Source of the DNA: Ypsolopha sequella
Taxonomy: Eukaryota; Arthropoda; Insecta; Lepidoptera; Ypsolophidae
Direction: 5' to 3'
NCBI GenBank assembly: GCA_934047225.1
Contig: CAKOHE010000057.1
Span: 1 to 64,000 of the forward strand
DNA: 64,000 nucleotides
Part shown: in pieces, positions 50,800 to 60,746 of the stretch
Position numbering within the stretch: the first letter of the stretch is position 1
How the letters are laid out: each line of letters starts with the position of its first letter
Made by a program: the position numbers and the translations under genes
The notes under the pieces: generated by a model
The model's database searches: none
What the model was told of the DNA's origin: nothing
Seen by the model: only the letters and a program-made list of their open reading frames with translations

Positions 50800-51010
50800 C
50801 GCGCGTCGTATTTTTGGATTTTTTCTTGTTTTGTTTTTTTTTTTTTGTCATTTTTTTTTCCTTTATGGAAAAGGCTAAGAGCTTAAGCCCATACTGCCTG
50901 GTCATGTTTTGGTTTTTTTTCCTTGCTTGTAATGAGAGGTTTTCTTTTTTGAGTATTAAAAAAAAAACATCGTTTCCAAGAACTCTGTAGATGGCGTTGA
51001 ACTGACTACG
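50800..51010 (+). repeat. 3'-end fragment of the RNase H LINE family
   Basis: TTGTAATGAGAGGTTTTCTT near 50928 and TAGATGGCGTTGAACTGACT near 50988 parallel the 3' end of the minus-strand LINE at 51620-51710, in opposite orientation. Confidence 0.5.
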
Positions 51011-51089
51011 TTACTTGGTGCCAAAGCAAAACCGGTTGGAAAAAAAAAACATTGCGTTCCGTTACGTCACATACGCTCGTTGGTTGACT

Positions 51090-51335
51090 GACACATTCGT
51101 GTCACTCTTTTGCTGGCTACTTTCCAGTTGGATGAAGTGTTTGCGAACCAATTTGATTCCCTTTCTTGAAAAACGACGGCATATTAACCTTAATTCCACA
51201 TGGCATGAAAATATCTTGAACATTTAGGCTTTTATCTACCATTACTTCAAAGTTGTAATCAAATTTGCCTAGTATAGAACTTCTTTCTATGATTTGCCCG
51301 TCAGTGGCTGATCCACCATAACATGGGGACACATA
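51090..51335 (-). pseudogene. Harbinger-type (DDE_Tnp_4) transposase fragment
   Basis: The minus strand reads CYGGSATDGQIIERSSILGK, then FEVMVDKSLNVQDIFMPCGI and KVNMPSFFKKGNQ. The YGG-TSD...VMVDKGF-IQD order is that of the ISL2EU/THAP-associated DDE_Tnp_4 family, covering the second catalytic Asp region (MVDK). About 70 codons remain. Confidence 0.75.
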
Positions 51336-51619
51336 ATTTATATATAAAAAAAAAACTTGTTTATGGCTTCTGTTCTGATAAAAAATTGTTCTAAAGCATC
51401 AACCTTTTAGATCTTATTTTCTCATGGAATACATAACACGTTTAAAATTTATCACGTGACACTGGCAGAATAGTCGACATCGGCTGCATTTGCCAAAATA
51501 AAAATTTAATTGTATTGAATATTGCGATGTGATGTGACAATGACATTAATTATTTTTTATCTACGTTTCGTTTTAAGATCTCAAAATTACATCCAAGTGA
51601 AATAATCAAAAAATGATGT
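51336..51619. other. Gene-free spacer
   Basis: Nothing recognised. Confidence 0.3.
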
Positions 51620-52482
51620 GGCGTTCCGTTCCTTGCAGTAACTTACCAAGTTCAGCGCCATCTATCCAGCGACTAGGAAAGAATTAAAAAAAAGAAAAAA
51701 GAAAATCCCTCATTACAATCGAGGCTAAAAAGCCTTGTCTTTCATAGTTACTTTCTTCAATTTTGTATTGTATAATCTTCAGTATTTTATAATCGAGGCA
51801 AACTGCCTTTTCTAACGTATTTATAAGATTCATTCATTTTATAATCCAGTATTTTTAGGTCATATCCGTATTGTCAAATCAGTGATGTAGGGGTCAATTC
51901 CGGTATTGTTATTTTTCAAATAACTTCGATGGTATTCTTGATAAAATTATAAATGGGGTAAAAAGTTTCTGTATTCTTGAGAAGTTCCTGAATAGAGCGC
52001 GGGACATCCAGGGCTTCTTTATAAATATTCAATAAATTATCAATTAATACTAGTCTTTGTATATTAAATTGAGGGCAATAAAAAAATATGTGGTTTAAAG
52101 TTTGGATTTCAAAATTTTAATATGTACAATTTGGGAAAGGTATCATTTTCAATCTGTGTAAATGTTCATTAAATCTGCCATGTCCAATTCTTAGACGACA
52201 TGTTGTTGTATAAAAGTTTCTATGTATATATTTTCCGGTGATGAACCATGGTTTCTTGATATCCGAATTAATGTTACTATACCATTTTCCTTTTATTCGT
52301 GTTGTTTCTTCCCAATGGAGCATCCATTGAAGTTAAATATTCATCTTAATGTCAGTTTTGCAATCTGAAGCTGGCAACTTAATATTTTTGATAGATATTT
52401 GATGAATATTAGGATTTTTAGTTATAGAGCTGGCAAGTTTATCAGCAAGTTCGTTACCAGGAACGTCAATATGAGATGGAGT

Positions 52483-53727
52483 CAGTGTTGGGAAATGTAC
52501 AATAATTATTGTATTCTTACAATAATTTGTGATACGAAACCAAGTTGTACCATAAAACATAGCTTTCTCATTATTGTACGCATTTGTACATTATTTTGAA
52601 ATTTTTTACAATAAAGTTACAATATATTGACAAGCAACTTTAAAATTTTCAAAATGAACGAACCCATCACTTAATCTTTGAGAAAACCCTTTTTGACTCA
52701 ACTATATATTTATTTTATTACTATGTATTTATTCTGTGTCCCTACACAGTGCCATTGTACCAAGTAATAGGCTGATTGGGCTGCGTTTCCTTTGCTTATA
52801 CTGGAATGAATTTTAAAAACAAAAGTGGAGAATTTGCCTGAGAGAATGTGTGTTCACGACGGAACAAAGTGATATTTAAATACAAGAAAAAAGGACTTTG
52901 GAAACGAATTTCTTATTTAAGATTTAAACAAATTTTACAATATTTGAATGACAAGTGCTTGTACCGACAGAGTTAACGAGACTGCGGTAGCTAGGCGCGC
53001 AGGCCTTAGACCACAAAGTAAAGAGACTTTACACAAACTAAAATTAATCTTATTTCTTATAAGATAAAGTCCACAACACATTATGATAATAAACACTAAT
53101 GACATTTAATAAACTAAAAAACAAATAGAACTTGTTGGACGCACACACACACACACACACACAGAATGTTTGTGAAGCGTCGTACGGGCGCAAACAATGT
53201 GTGTTCTTCTTTAGTATCGGTCTATGTCTATTTCTTTGTAATATTTTGCTGAGTGTGTTAAAAATCCATTTTGAAGTGGCAGCTTGATCTGCGGGTGATC
53301 CAAAGTGAGGGCGAGCTTCTATTCCGTATGTAACTCCCACCTACACATATTCTTCATTCCAATAGTGGAAATGATGTTTGTAAACTTAGATAAAAACAAT
53401 GTTTGTAACCAACTTCGTAACGAAAAAGTGATAATAATACATAGGTACCTATATGTTCAACTGCAGTTTTTTGCTGTACAAGTATTCACATAACTGTTTG
53501 TTTAAATTAATTTTCTATACCTGAGAGAAATTGTGGCTCTTTCTTTTATTTTCAAGTTGTTTCCTCTTGCAAGTAGCACTTGCATTTTTTCAGAGGGGTA
53601 ATCTGTATCAAAAACTAAGTCAATCCATTAAAGAACTATGCAGAAAAAATACAATAATTCTCCCAAAAGTACAATATTTTTTTGCTTGGAAACACCATAA
53701 TTTCGCACCAACCATTTCCCAACACTG
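52483..53727. mobile_element. Non-autonomous hAT-like element, 1245 bp
   Basis: The perfect 15-bp inverted ends CAGTGTTGGGAAATG and CATTTCCCAACACTG are bounded by GATGGAGT on both sides (52475-52482 and 53728-53735). It lies in the RNase H domain of the LINE; removing it and one duplication restores the TPSH junction. CAG...CTG ends with an 8-bp duplication are diagnostic of hAT. No transposase frame is visible, and a CA microsatellite lies at 53141-53163. Confidence 0.9.
53141..53163. repeat. CA microsatellite
   Basis: GCACACAC run of eleven dinucleotides inside the hAT-like element. Confidence 0.9.
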
Positions 53728-53990
53728 GATGGAGTCCAAATGAAACGTATTCTCTGTCTTGATTGAGCCAAAGCCTGCTACATTTTTGCCTTATGTTGTA
53801 AATAATATAGTTTGTGCTACCATTGTATGTAGGATTTGATAGCGCCATTAAAACGCTCATGCTGTCCGAAATTATCAACCATTTCTTGAAACTGAGGTTA
53901 GTTAATTCTATATATTCTAAAGCTGCATAAATTGCCTGGGCTTCTGCTGTATATATACTTGCATTTGATGGTAATCTGAAGCCATGTCCC

Positions 53991-54328
53991 TGTACAAAAG
54001 TACATAAAACCTTTTTGCTGTTAGCAATATTTGAATTTTAAATTATTATTTTTTATGAAACAAAAGTTTGTTCTACGATGTTTTTTCGTTTCATTTTCTT
54101 CACCACAAATTATAGAGGGATACTATTCTTCACTAAGACGGAAAATGTCGTCTGAGCAAGCTATTGTTGCTCCAAATATTATAATTTTTATATAAACAAT
54201 GTATACCTTTACTAAAATTGTAGATTCCGTATAATTCAGTGCTTTTCAGACTAAAATCCTATCAATTACAGTCCACTTTCAAATATCTCATGTCGGAGTT
54301 TTACTAAAGAACCAGCGACGCTCCGACA
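53991..54328 (+). repeat. BEL 5' LTR, 338 bp
   Basis: Begins TGTACAAAAGTACAT and ends GACGCTCCGACA. Compared with the 3' LTR it has about 28 extra bases after CATTTTCTTCAC and lacks the TTACCTATGTAAAGG insertion. Confidence 0.85.
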
Positions 54329-54331
54329 TAT

Positions 54332-54412
54332 TGCTCCTTCGAGAAAAAGGTGGCCATAGAAATATTGGTCCTTCGAGAAAAAGGTGGCCATAGAAATATT
54401 GGTCTTTCAAGT
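54332..54412 (+). repeat. Tandem 34-bp units containing a primer-binding-site-like word
   Basis: TGCTCCTTCGAG at 54332, TGGTCCTTCGAG at 54366 and TGGTCTTTCAAG at 54400 recur with a period of 34, joined by AAAAAGGTGGCCATAGAAAT. TGGTCCTTCGA is a plausible tRNA-complementary primer site. The copy nearest the LTR has lost TGG. Confidence 0.7.
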
Positions 54413-54495
54413 CTTTTCATCGTGGCAAGGAGTACATACTTACGGAAAAATTAATCTACTGTAAAGGTATCATTAATTCAATATAAAAGGTATGA

Positions 54496-54639
54496 AATTT
54501 TTGCCTTTTTAAAATCTCGCGGCAGCCATTGTGTCGTTGAGTTCATGCAGACCATATTCTGCATTGTAATTTTTGCCTTTTTAAAAAAATCTCGCGGCTG
54601 CCATTGTGCCGTTGAGTTCATGCAGACCATATTCTGCAC
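54496..54639 (+). repeat. Tandem duplication of 73 bp in the BEL leader
   Basis: AATTTTTGCCTTTTTAAAAT then CTCGCGGCAGCC and GTTCATGCAGACCATATTCT occur twice, at 54496 and 54569, differing by small indels. Confidence 0.8.
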
Positions 54640-54879
54640 ATAATTCCGTCCGAAGTCTGTGAGCGTTTGTCGTGCGACAGCCATTGTGGAGCACACGCCT
54701 CCAGACTGCACTGAAAATTTATTTTGGAACGCATCTCTTTCCTGTCAAGCAAAGCAAGTTGTCAACAAACAAACGGCGGCGTGTTGGTAGTGGCGCTGGC
54801 GGTTATGTCAGCTATTTTTGTATTTCGCCGGCCGGTTTCGTGTATAAAAGTGTTATAAAGTGATTCAGTATAAATAATT

Positions 54880-55269
54880 ATGGCCGAGAAGGAGATTAGG
54901 CGTCTTGTCGCCGCGCGAGGCCAGGCTAAGGCCTGCATAACGAGAAGTCACAACAAGAACTATGAAGGTGAGCTTATAGACTATCTGTTTACAAAACGTG
55001 ACGCTCTTGCTGCTTCATTTAGGGAATATTGTCAGCTCAATATTGATGTAGAAGTGATGGATGAGGCTCAGGCTGAGGACATTGCGGACTATGAAGAAAA
55101 GTATTGTCAGACAATGGCGAAAATAAATAGCCGCATCCGAGAACTCATTCCCTCGCCGACTGGGCCTGCAGTGTCGTCAGTCTCACCTCCAGTAAATTCA
55201 AATAATGCCATGACAGATTTGCCAAAAATTCAAATTAATACTTTTGATGGGAAAGATTTATCAGATTAA
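54880..55269 (+). pseudogene. BEL gag, N-terminal part
   Basis: ATG at 54880 opens a gag typical of BEL/Pao: MAEKEIRRLVAARGQAKACI, helical region with REYCQLNIDVEVMDEAQAED, then LPKIQINTFDGKDLSD before a frameshift near 55265. The LPKI-x-F motif starts the capsid-like (DUF1759) domain, which continues in the next frame. A structural particle protein in intact elements. Confidence 0.8.
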
Positions 55270-56776
55270 GTATGTTCCATTTATGAATTTATTCAACAGT
55301 GTTGTGGGAAATAGGAAAGATTTGTCGGATTGTGACAAATTTTATTATCTTAGGTCGTTTCTCAGAGGAGAACCCTATGAAAATATAAAAAATTTAATGT
55401 TAACAGCGGAAAATTACCATGTTGCGTTAAAATCGCTCAAGGAGCGCTATGATAATAAGGCGGAGATAATTGCTTACCATGTGAATAAAATCTTAGATCT
55501 ACCGCCTGTAATAAAGAGTACAGCAGCAGCTTTGCGATCGTTTGTCTCGGGATTTAGCCAAAATTTAGATGCTTTGAAATCTCTTGAACCTAATTCGGAA
55601 ACATGGGGTACTATCCTCATTTGCATTCTGCAAAGAAAACTTGATTCTTACACAGTGCGCTCATTTTATCAAGACAAAGATATTGAGACAATGCCAACAC
55701 TGAAAGACTTGATGATTTTCTTACAGAAAAGAGCATTAGGTCTGGAGCGAGCAGCGACAGCCAATGTGCGTCCTGCTTCACAAGCTTCAGGGAGCAAAAC
55801 AAACTATGCTAGCCATCATAGCATTGTTAAAATTAAAAAGAATCACCATCATGTAGCCACAAAATGTAAGTACTGCAATGACAATCATAACTTGTATGCA
55901 TGCCCTAAATTTAAACTTACTGCTGAGCTACAAATATTAAAATTTGTAGAGGAAAGACCCAGCATTTGTAAAATATGTCTCAATGAGCATGTTGGACAAT
56001 GCAAATACAATTTTAAGTGCTCTGTATGTAAAGGTGATCACAATTCCTTATTACATGTTAGTGATAAAGTTGAAAATGGGGTAAAGGAGCCAAAGTCTAA
56101 TGGTGAATCTGCTGCTGTGACTCTGTTAAATAATATGAGTTCTACTCAAATTGTTCTCCCCACTGTGATGGTGAGAGTTAAAGGTAAGGACGGCAAGGAT
56201 ATTCTTGTTCGTGCACTTTTTGATACAGGTTCTCGAGTATGTTTTGGGTTATCCAGTCTCATTGATAAAATTGACTGTAAAATTGTTGATGAAGGGAGTA
56301 TGGTTGTTGGAGTTTGTGAAACTTCTAGCAATATTAAGCGGAAAGCAACATTTTCAATTCGTTCATCAGTGAGTGACCATGAAATTGACATCAATTGTTC
56401 TGTTGTTGATAGCATAACTTGTAACTTACCACAAACAAAAGTCAATATGCGTGACTTCAATATACCCTCTTATGTTCAGCTTGCTGATAAAAAATTTGAC
56501 AAACCTGGCGAGATAGGTATTTTATTGGATTGTAATGTGTTTTTCCAGGCTTTACTGAGAGACCGTCTTCCTGTTACACCTAGTGGGCCATACTTAGTTG
56601 CCACTCGCTTTGGTCATGTCGAGGCTGGAGCGTTGCCTCAACAACCAACAAAAAAACAAGCTGCACACATCCAAGCTGTACCCGACAGGTCTGTAGTTTT
56701 ACAGATGAATGTTTGTCATCCATCACATCACAAATGTAAACAAATAGACGAAATACATTTTCGCCTAATACAATAG
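55270..56776 (+). pseudogene. BEL gag C-terminus, zinc knuckles and aspartic protease
   Basis: After the frameshift the frame gives KYVPFMNLFNSVVGN and FYYLRSFLRGEPYENI (DUF1759). Cysteine-rich motifs CKYCNDNHNLYAC (near 55865) and CKICLNEHVGQCKYN/CSVCKGDH (near 55965-56050) follow, then an aspartic protease with ALFDTGSRVCF (DTGS near 56221) and the end block LLDCNVFF...GHVEAGALPQQ. BEL similarity stops near 56660. The last 35 codons (KQAAHIQAV to HFRLIQ) are foreign and end at a stop where the reverse transcriptase should begin. Confidence 0.85.
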
Positions 56777-56873
56777 CCTGAAGATGTTAGTATAACGAAA
56801 CCGGTCGCTAGTGTAATTTAAATATAAAGTGGAGCAGTTACCAAGTAATGTGTTTTATTGACAAGACGAACCT
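56660..56873. other. Foreign segment replacing the BEL reverse transcriptase
   Basis: About 200 bp without BEL similarity, containing CCTGAAGATG and CGAAACCGGTCGC (56777-56810), words seen in spacers of Penelope-like elements. It joins the protease to the distal RNase H region, so roughly 2 kb of pol is missing. Confidence 0.6.
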
Positions 56874-57290
56874 ATGAGGTTAAATGCCTATGTAGCTAAT
56901 AGAGTCAAAGAAATAAATAAATTAGTGCCTCAGTCTAATTGGTTGTATGTGAACACGTCTGAGAATCCTGCGGATCTTCTGTCAAGAGGTATAGAACCAC
57001 ACGATCTTGAAAATTCAAAGTTGTGGTGGAATGGACCGCAATTTTTATGCGATCCAAATTACACCTTTGACACAAATGTCACCAAAAATCTGGTTAATAT
57101 ACCAGAATTAAAAGAAAATTGCAATGAACAGCTTAAATTAGCTTGTCATCCAGCTGTTTCAAATAATCTGTCGAACAATTCAAACCAAAATCAAATAGAT
57201 ACATGTCTTGCACGATTTTCAGACATTAAACTCACAAAAAAGGTAATGGGTGGATTTATAGATTTTACAATAATTTTAAGTCCCGAATAG
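56874..57290 (+). pseudogene. BEL pol, distal RNase H region
   Basis: It reads RLNAYVANRVKEINKLVPQS, then WLYVNTSENPADLLSRG and SKLWWNGPQFL, the conserved end of BEL/Pao RNase H leading towards integrase. A frame break occurs at about 57290. Confidence 0.8.
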
Positions 57291-57310
57291 AGGACAGAAA
57301 CTTAAATAAC

Positions 57311-57562
57311 TTGCTCACACCTTATAAGCTCAAAAATGCTTTACAAAAAATCATAAGATATGATCAACACAGGAACTATAGTTCTGAAATTGCTTGCCTG
57401 AAAGCTAATAAGCCAATAAAAAATCAAAGTCTGAGTTCTTTAAATCCGTTCTTGGATAACCAAAATATAATGCGTGTTGGCGGTAGATTACAAAATTCAG
57501 ACCTTCCTTATTCTCAAAGACATCCGATAATTTTAGTAAAAGGGTCTATGATAACAAAATGA
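57311..57562 (+). pseudogene. BEL pol, region before integrase
   Basis: YKLKNALQKIIRYDQHRNYS, then LNPFLDNQNIMRVGGRLQNS and LPYSQRHPIILVKGS, the usual linker before the integrase zinc domain. It is followed by a frame change at 57559. Confidence 0.75.
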
Positions 57563-58437
57563 ATTATTATAATGAGCATAAGGAATTAATGCATGCAAGT
57601 CAAAAGTTAATTCTTGCTAATTTGAATCAGTGTTATTGGCTTATAAATGCTATAAGTGAAATAAAAAATGTAATACACAAATGTGTGACGTGCTTTAAAC
57701 TGAAAGCTAAAGCTGCATCACAGCTGATGGGGTCATTGCCCTCTGATAGAGTTCGTGAAGCTCGCCCATTTGATAAAGTCGGAATGGATTATGCTGGACC
57801 ATTTTTAATGCAGTTTGCTCGTGTTCGTAGACCGATAATAACAAAAGGTTACTTTATAATCTTTGTATGTTTTGTAACCAAAGCTGTGCATATTGAGCTG
57901 GCATCAGACATGACCACTGAGAACTTTTTAAACTGTTTTAAACGGTTTATAGCACGTCGCAACAAACCAAGTGAATGCTACTGTGATAATGGAGCATCAT
58001 TCAAATCAGCAAGCCATAAATTACATGATTTGTATAAATTGCAATCTTCTACATTGCATCAAAATAAAATTCAAAATTTTGCTAGTAATTCTGGGATTAA
58101 TTTTAACTTCATCCCGGCATATAGTCCTGTGATGGCTGGCCTCTGGGAGGCTGGTGTTAAGAGTGTTAAATATCATGTAAAGAGAGTAGTTGGAAATACT
58201 GTTCTGACCTATGAGGAATACAATACAGTGTTAGTCCAGATCGAGGGTATCTTAAACTCTAGGCCTTTAACTGCTATGTCGTCAGATCCAAATGACATGT
58301 CATATCTGACGCCAGGTCACTTTCTAACGGGTGCTCCCTTAATGGCTTATCCAGAACCTGACATTACTGAAATACCCACGAATAGGCTATCTTTTTGGCG
58401 AAAATGTACTCAAATGCAACAAAGCTTTTTTATTTAA
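57559..58437 (+). pseudogene. BEL integrase
   Basis: 292 codons with the zinc-binding HHCC region (EHKELMHASQ, then HKCVTCFKLKA) and the DDE core: first Asp in KVGMDYAGPF, second in CYCDNGASFK, Glu in MAGLWEAGVKSVK. Downstream are LNSRPLTAMSSDPNDMSYLT and PGHFLTGAPL, standard for BEL/Pao. In intact elements it inserts the cDNA into host DNA. All three catalytic residues are present but the frame ends at FFI, cut by a frameshift before the C-terminal domain. Confidence 0.85.
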
Positions 58438-58456
58438 GCAATGGCACAAACAGTAT

Positions 58457-58693
58457 TTGTCACTACTCCAGAGCAGACCAAAATGGAAACATGCTGTATC
58501 TAATGTAAAAGTGGGCACACTAGTGTTATTACGTGACCAAAACACTAGTTCATTGTCTTGGTCACGAGGTAGAGTTGTAAAAGTATGGCCAGGTAAAGAT
58601 GTTAAAGTAAGGGCTCTCGATGTGAAGACTCCTAGTGGCTATGTTTTTACTACTAGTATAAGTAAAATTTGTGTTTTGCCTATAGAAGAATAA
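58457..58693 (+). pseudogene. BEL polyprotein C-terminus (DUF5641-like)
   Basis: Reads LQSRPKWKHAVSNVKVG, then VLLRDQNTSSLSWSRGRVVK and WPGKDVKVRALDVKTPSG to ICVLPIEE and a stop. This is the terminal domain after integrase in BEL/Pao pol. Confidence 0.8.
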
Positions 58694-58993
58694 GATAGGT
58701 GCAAATTTTTTTTTTTTGTTTTGTTTTCATCTAGAATTGTTTTATTATTTTCTGCTATAAAGCTATTTATTTGCCCTGAGATGGTCATGCTTACTCATGA
58801 ACAAAGTTGAATAATTTATTTTAATATACCTCAATTTTTACTGATGACATATATGACATACCATTTTTTTTAACTTAGTGGATTTGGAATAATTTAAATA
58901 TTTTAAGTAGGATTGTTTGTATTTGTTCATATGCCAATTCAAATGTGCAATTATTTTGTTAGAATAATATAATTCTTCTAAGCCCGCAACTTA

Positions 58994-59316
58994 TGTACAA
59001 AAGTACATAAAACCTTTTTGCTGTTAGCAATATTTGAATTTTAAATTATTATTTTTTATGAAACAAAAGTTTGTTCTACGATGTTTTTTTGTTTCATTTT
59101 CTTCACTAAGACGGAAAATGTCGTCTGAGCAAGCTATTGTTGCTCCAAATATTATAATTTTTATATAAACAATGTATACCTTTACTAAAATTGTAGATTC
59201 CGTGTAATTCAGTGCTTTTCAGATTACCTATGTAAAGGACTACAATCCTATCAATACAGTCCACTTTCAAATATCTCATGTCGGAGTTTTACTAAAGAAC
59301 CAGCGACGCTCCGACA
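58994..59316 (+). repeat. BEL 3' LTR, 323 bp
   Basis: TGTACAAAAGTACAT to GACGCTCCGACA. It differs from the 5' LTR by two sizeable indels and scattered substitutions. Confidence 0.85.
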
Positions 59317-59975
59317 ACACCTTCATTTTGTATGAAAAACGCTTCTGTCACACTTTTTGTCACTTCCGTCACGATAATTTTGGTAGATTTAAACACAAAT
59401 AAAAATTTAATACCGACAAAGATCTGTCATAAAAATGTTCATAAGCGCTACTTAAAGCCCATTTCATCCAATCACGCAGGAATAAGAAAAAAACGATTTT
59501 TTTCTAGCGGGAGAACGGTTATTGTAGGTAAAAAAAAAGAACTACCCAATTTCGACTCCCCGTAGTGATTCACTTAGGACTGGGAGTGAATTACTATGGG
59601 AAGTCGAAATTTCATTATACGAATTTCACAAAAACTCTTATCGATTCATGATGCTGATTCCTTACCAAGCCTCCATTATGAATTTGAATAATGATTAAAA
59701 ATTCACCTTGTATATGCTGTATGTTTTTAAATAACAAATACTAAACACGTCAATTTATTATGTAGTTTTAGGGTTACATCCCCGAATATTCAACCAACGT
59801 AATTTTGCAGTTTGGTTCATACATTTTGTAGTTTCATAAGTTTGTAATTGTGTAAATTGTGTAATTTTGTAAAGTTTATAAATTCTATTTTAATGGAAAG
59901 GAACCCACAGGGCTCGAGTCCTGCTCGCACTTGACCGGTTTTTTTTGATAAATTATAATAAATCTATTATTCCAG
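59317..59975. other. Spacer with palindrome and a fragment of the 7-kb repeat type
   Basis: GTCGAAAT-type palindrome at 59546-59610 (CGACTCCCCGTAGTGATTCA against AGTGAATTACTATGGGAAGT). CTGCTCGCACTTGACCGGTT at 59922-59941 is the end of the abundant insect repeat also at 9670. The THAP DNA-binding exon expected before the next gene is not found here. Confidence 0.5.
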
Positions 59976-60080
59976 CGTCTTCATCAGGTCTCAGCATCCA
60001 GGAATGTCAACTAGAAGAGCCAAAGCCTGCAGAAAATTTGTCTCACTCACAACACCAACCACATGGAAATAATTGTTCAG
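59976..60080 (+). CDS. P/THAP9-like transposase, linker exon a
   Basis: The acceptor TATTCCAG precedes SSGLSIQECQLEEPKPAEN through HGNNCS, phase 1 in and out. It resembles the next exon in sequence and phase. Confidence 0.6.
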
Positions 60081-60139
60081 GTGAATATTTGTTTAAATTA
60101 AATAATTAAATTATTAAATGTTTAAATTTGTTATTAAAA

Positions 60140-60300
60140 AAATATAATCCTAAAAAGACAATATGGATATCGATTTGTAGGTATTAAAAAGCTGATTGTA
60201 AAAATATATACTTCAGCTACCTATATTTACTAACGTATGCCCCCCCCCCCCCCCGCCCCCCTTAGAACTACATGCACTTGACTGGTTTTTATACATAATT
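60140..60300. repeat. Fragment of the abundant 7-9 kb repeat with poly-C run
   Basis: TATTAAAAAGCTGATTGTAA matches 8570-8590. A C-run lies at 60241-60262 and CATGCACTTGACTGGTTTTT ends it, as at 9675. It lies in the first intron of the P-like gene. Confidence 0.7.
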
Positions 60301-60325
60301 ATGGTGTATATTATTATAATTTCAG

Positions 60326-60415
60326 GACCCTCATTGAGTCTCAATATTCAACAATCTCAATTAGAACAGCCTACTCTTGGAGAACACCAAACACGTAGCG
60401 AAAAGATATCTACAG
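60326..60415 (+). CDS. P/THAP9-like transposase, linker exon b (paralogue of a)
   Basis: The acceptor ATAATTTCAG precedes PSLSLNIQQSQLEQPTLGE through RSEKIST. It is 90 bases, phase 1 in and out, and shares the S-GLS(I/L)-IQ-CQLEEP pattern with exon a. Confidence 0.6.
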
Positions 60416-60746
60416 GTGAATATTAGTTTTTAGTTTTAAAGTGTATTCCTGTCCGATCATTCCCTTGGGTTTATTTGGTACCTACATGGGGCCTAGACAC
60501 ACTATGTACATAGGGGAGCTTATCTTTAGTGATTGATTTCTTATAGCAAATCTGTAATGATAAATATAAATCCAATATTGCATATTAATTCTATACTTTT
60601 GTAGTGAATATCTACTGTTACATTTGATAATGGCAACTATTTTTTTATGTTGAGAATTTATTTTCTTGACTAAATCAGCGTTTTATTTATTAATTGTTAT
60701 TTTATTATTTCACATTTTAAATACAATTTTTATGTTCTTTTTACAG

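Larger units (their letters stand above)
51620..53990 (-). pseudogene. 3' part of an RNase H-containing LINE, split by a hAT-like insertion
   Basis: The minus strand from 53990 encodes HGFRLPSNASIYTAEAQAIY (catalytic Glu), LIISDSMSVLMALSNP (Asp) and, beyond the insert at 52483-53727, TPSHIDVPGNELADKLASS (last Asp): an RNase H domain at the end of an I/R1-like non-LTR element. The zinc-type tail (LNHIFFYCPQFN) and a 3' end near 51620-51710 follow. A one-base frame change lies just before the insertion. It is joined directly to a BEL LTR at 53991, so the 5' part of the LINE is missing. Confidence 0.8.
53991..59316 (+). mobile_element. Defective BEL/Pao LTR retrotransposon lacking reverse transcriptase
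   Basis: LTRs 53991-54328 and 58994-59316 bracket gag, zinc knuckles, protease, an RNase H end, integrase and a C-terminal DUF5641-like segment in BEL/Pao order. The reverse transcriptase between protease and RNase H is replaced by about 200 bp of unrelated sequence near 56660-56873. Several frameshifts break the polyprotein. The left flank is LINE sequence, the right flank is not, and no target duplication is present, so the two ends come from a rearrangement or inter-element recombination. Confidence 0.85.
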
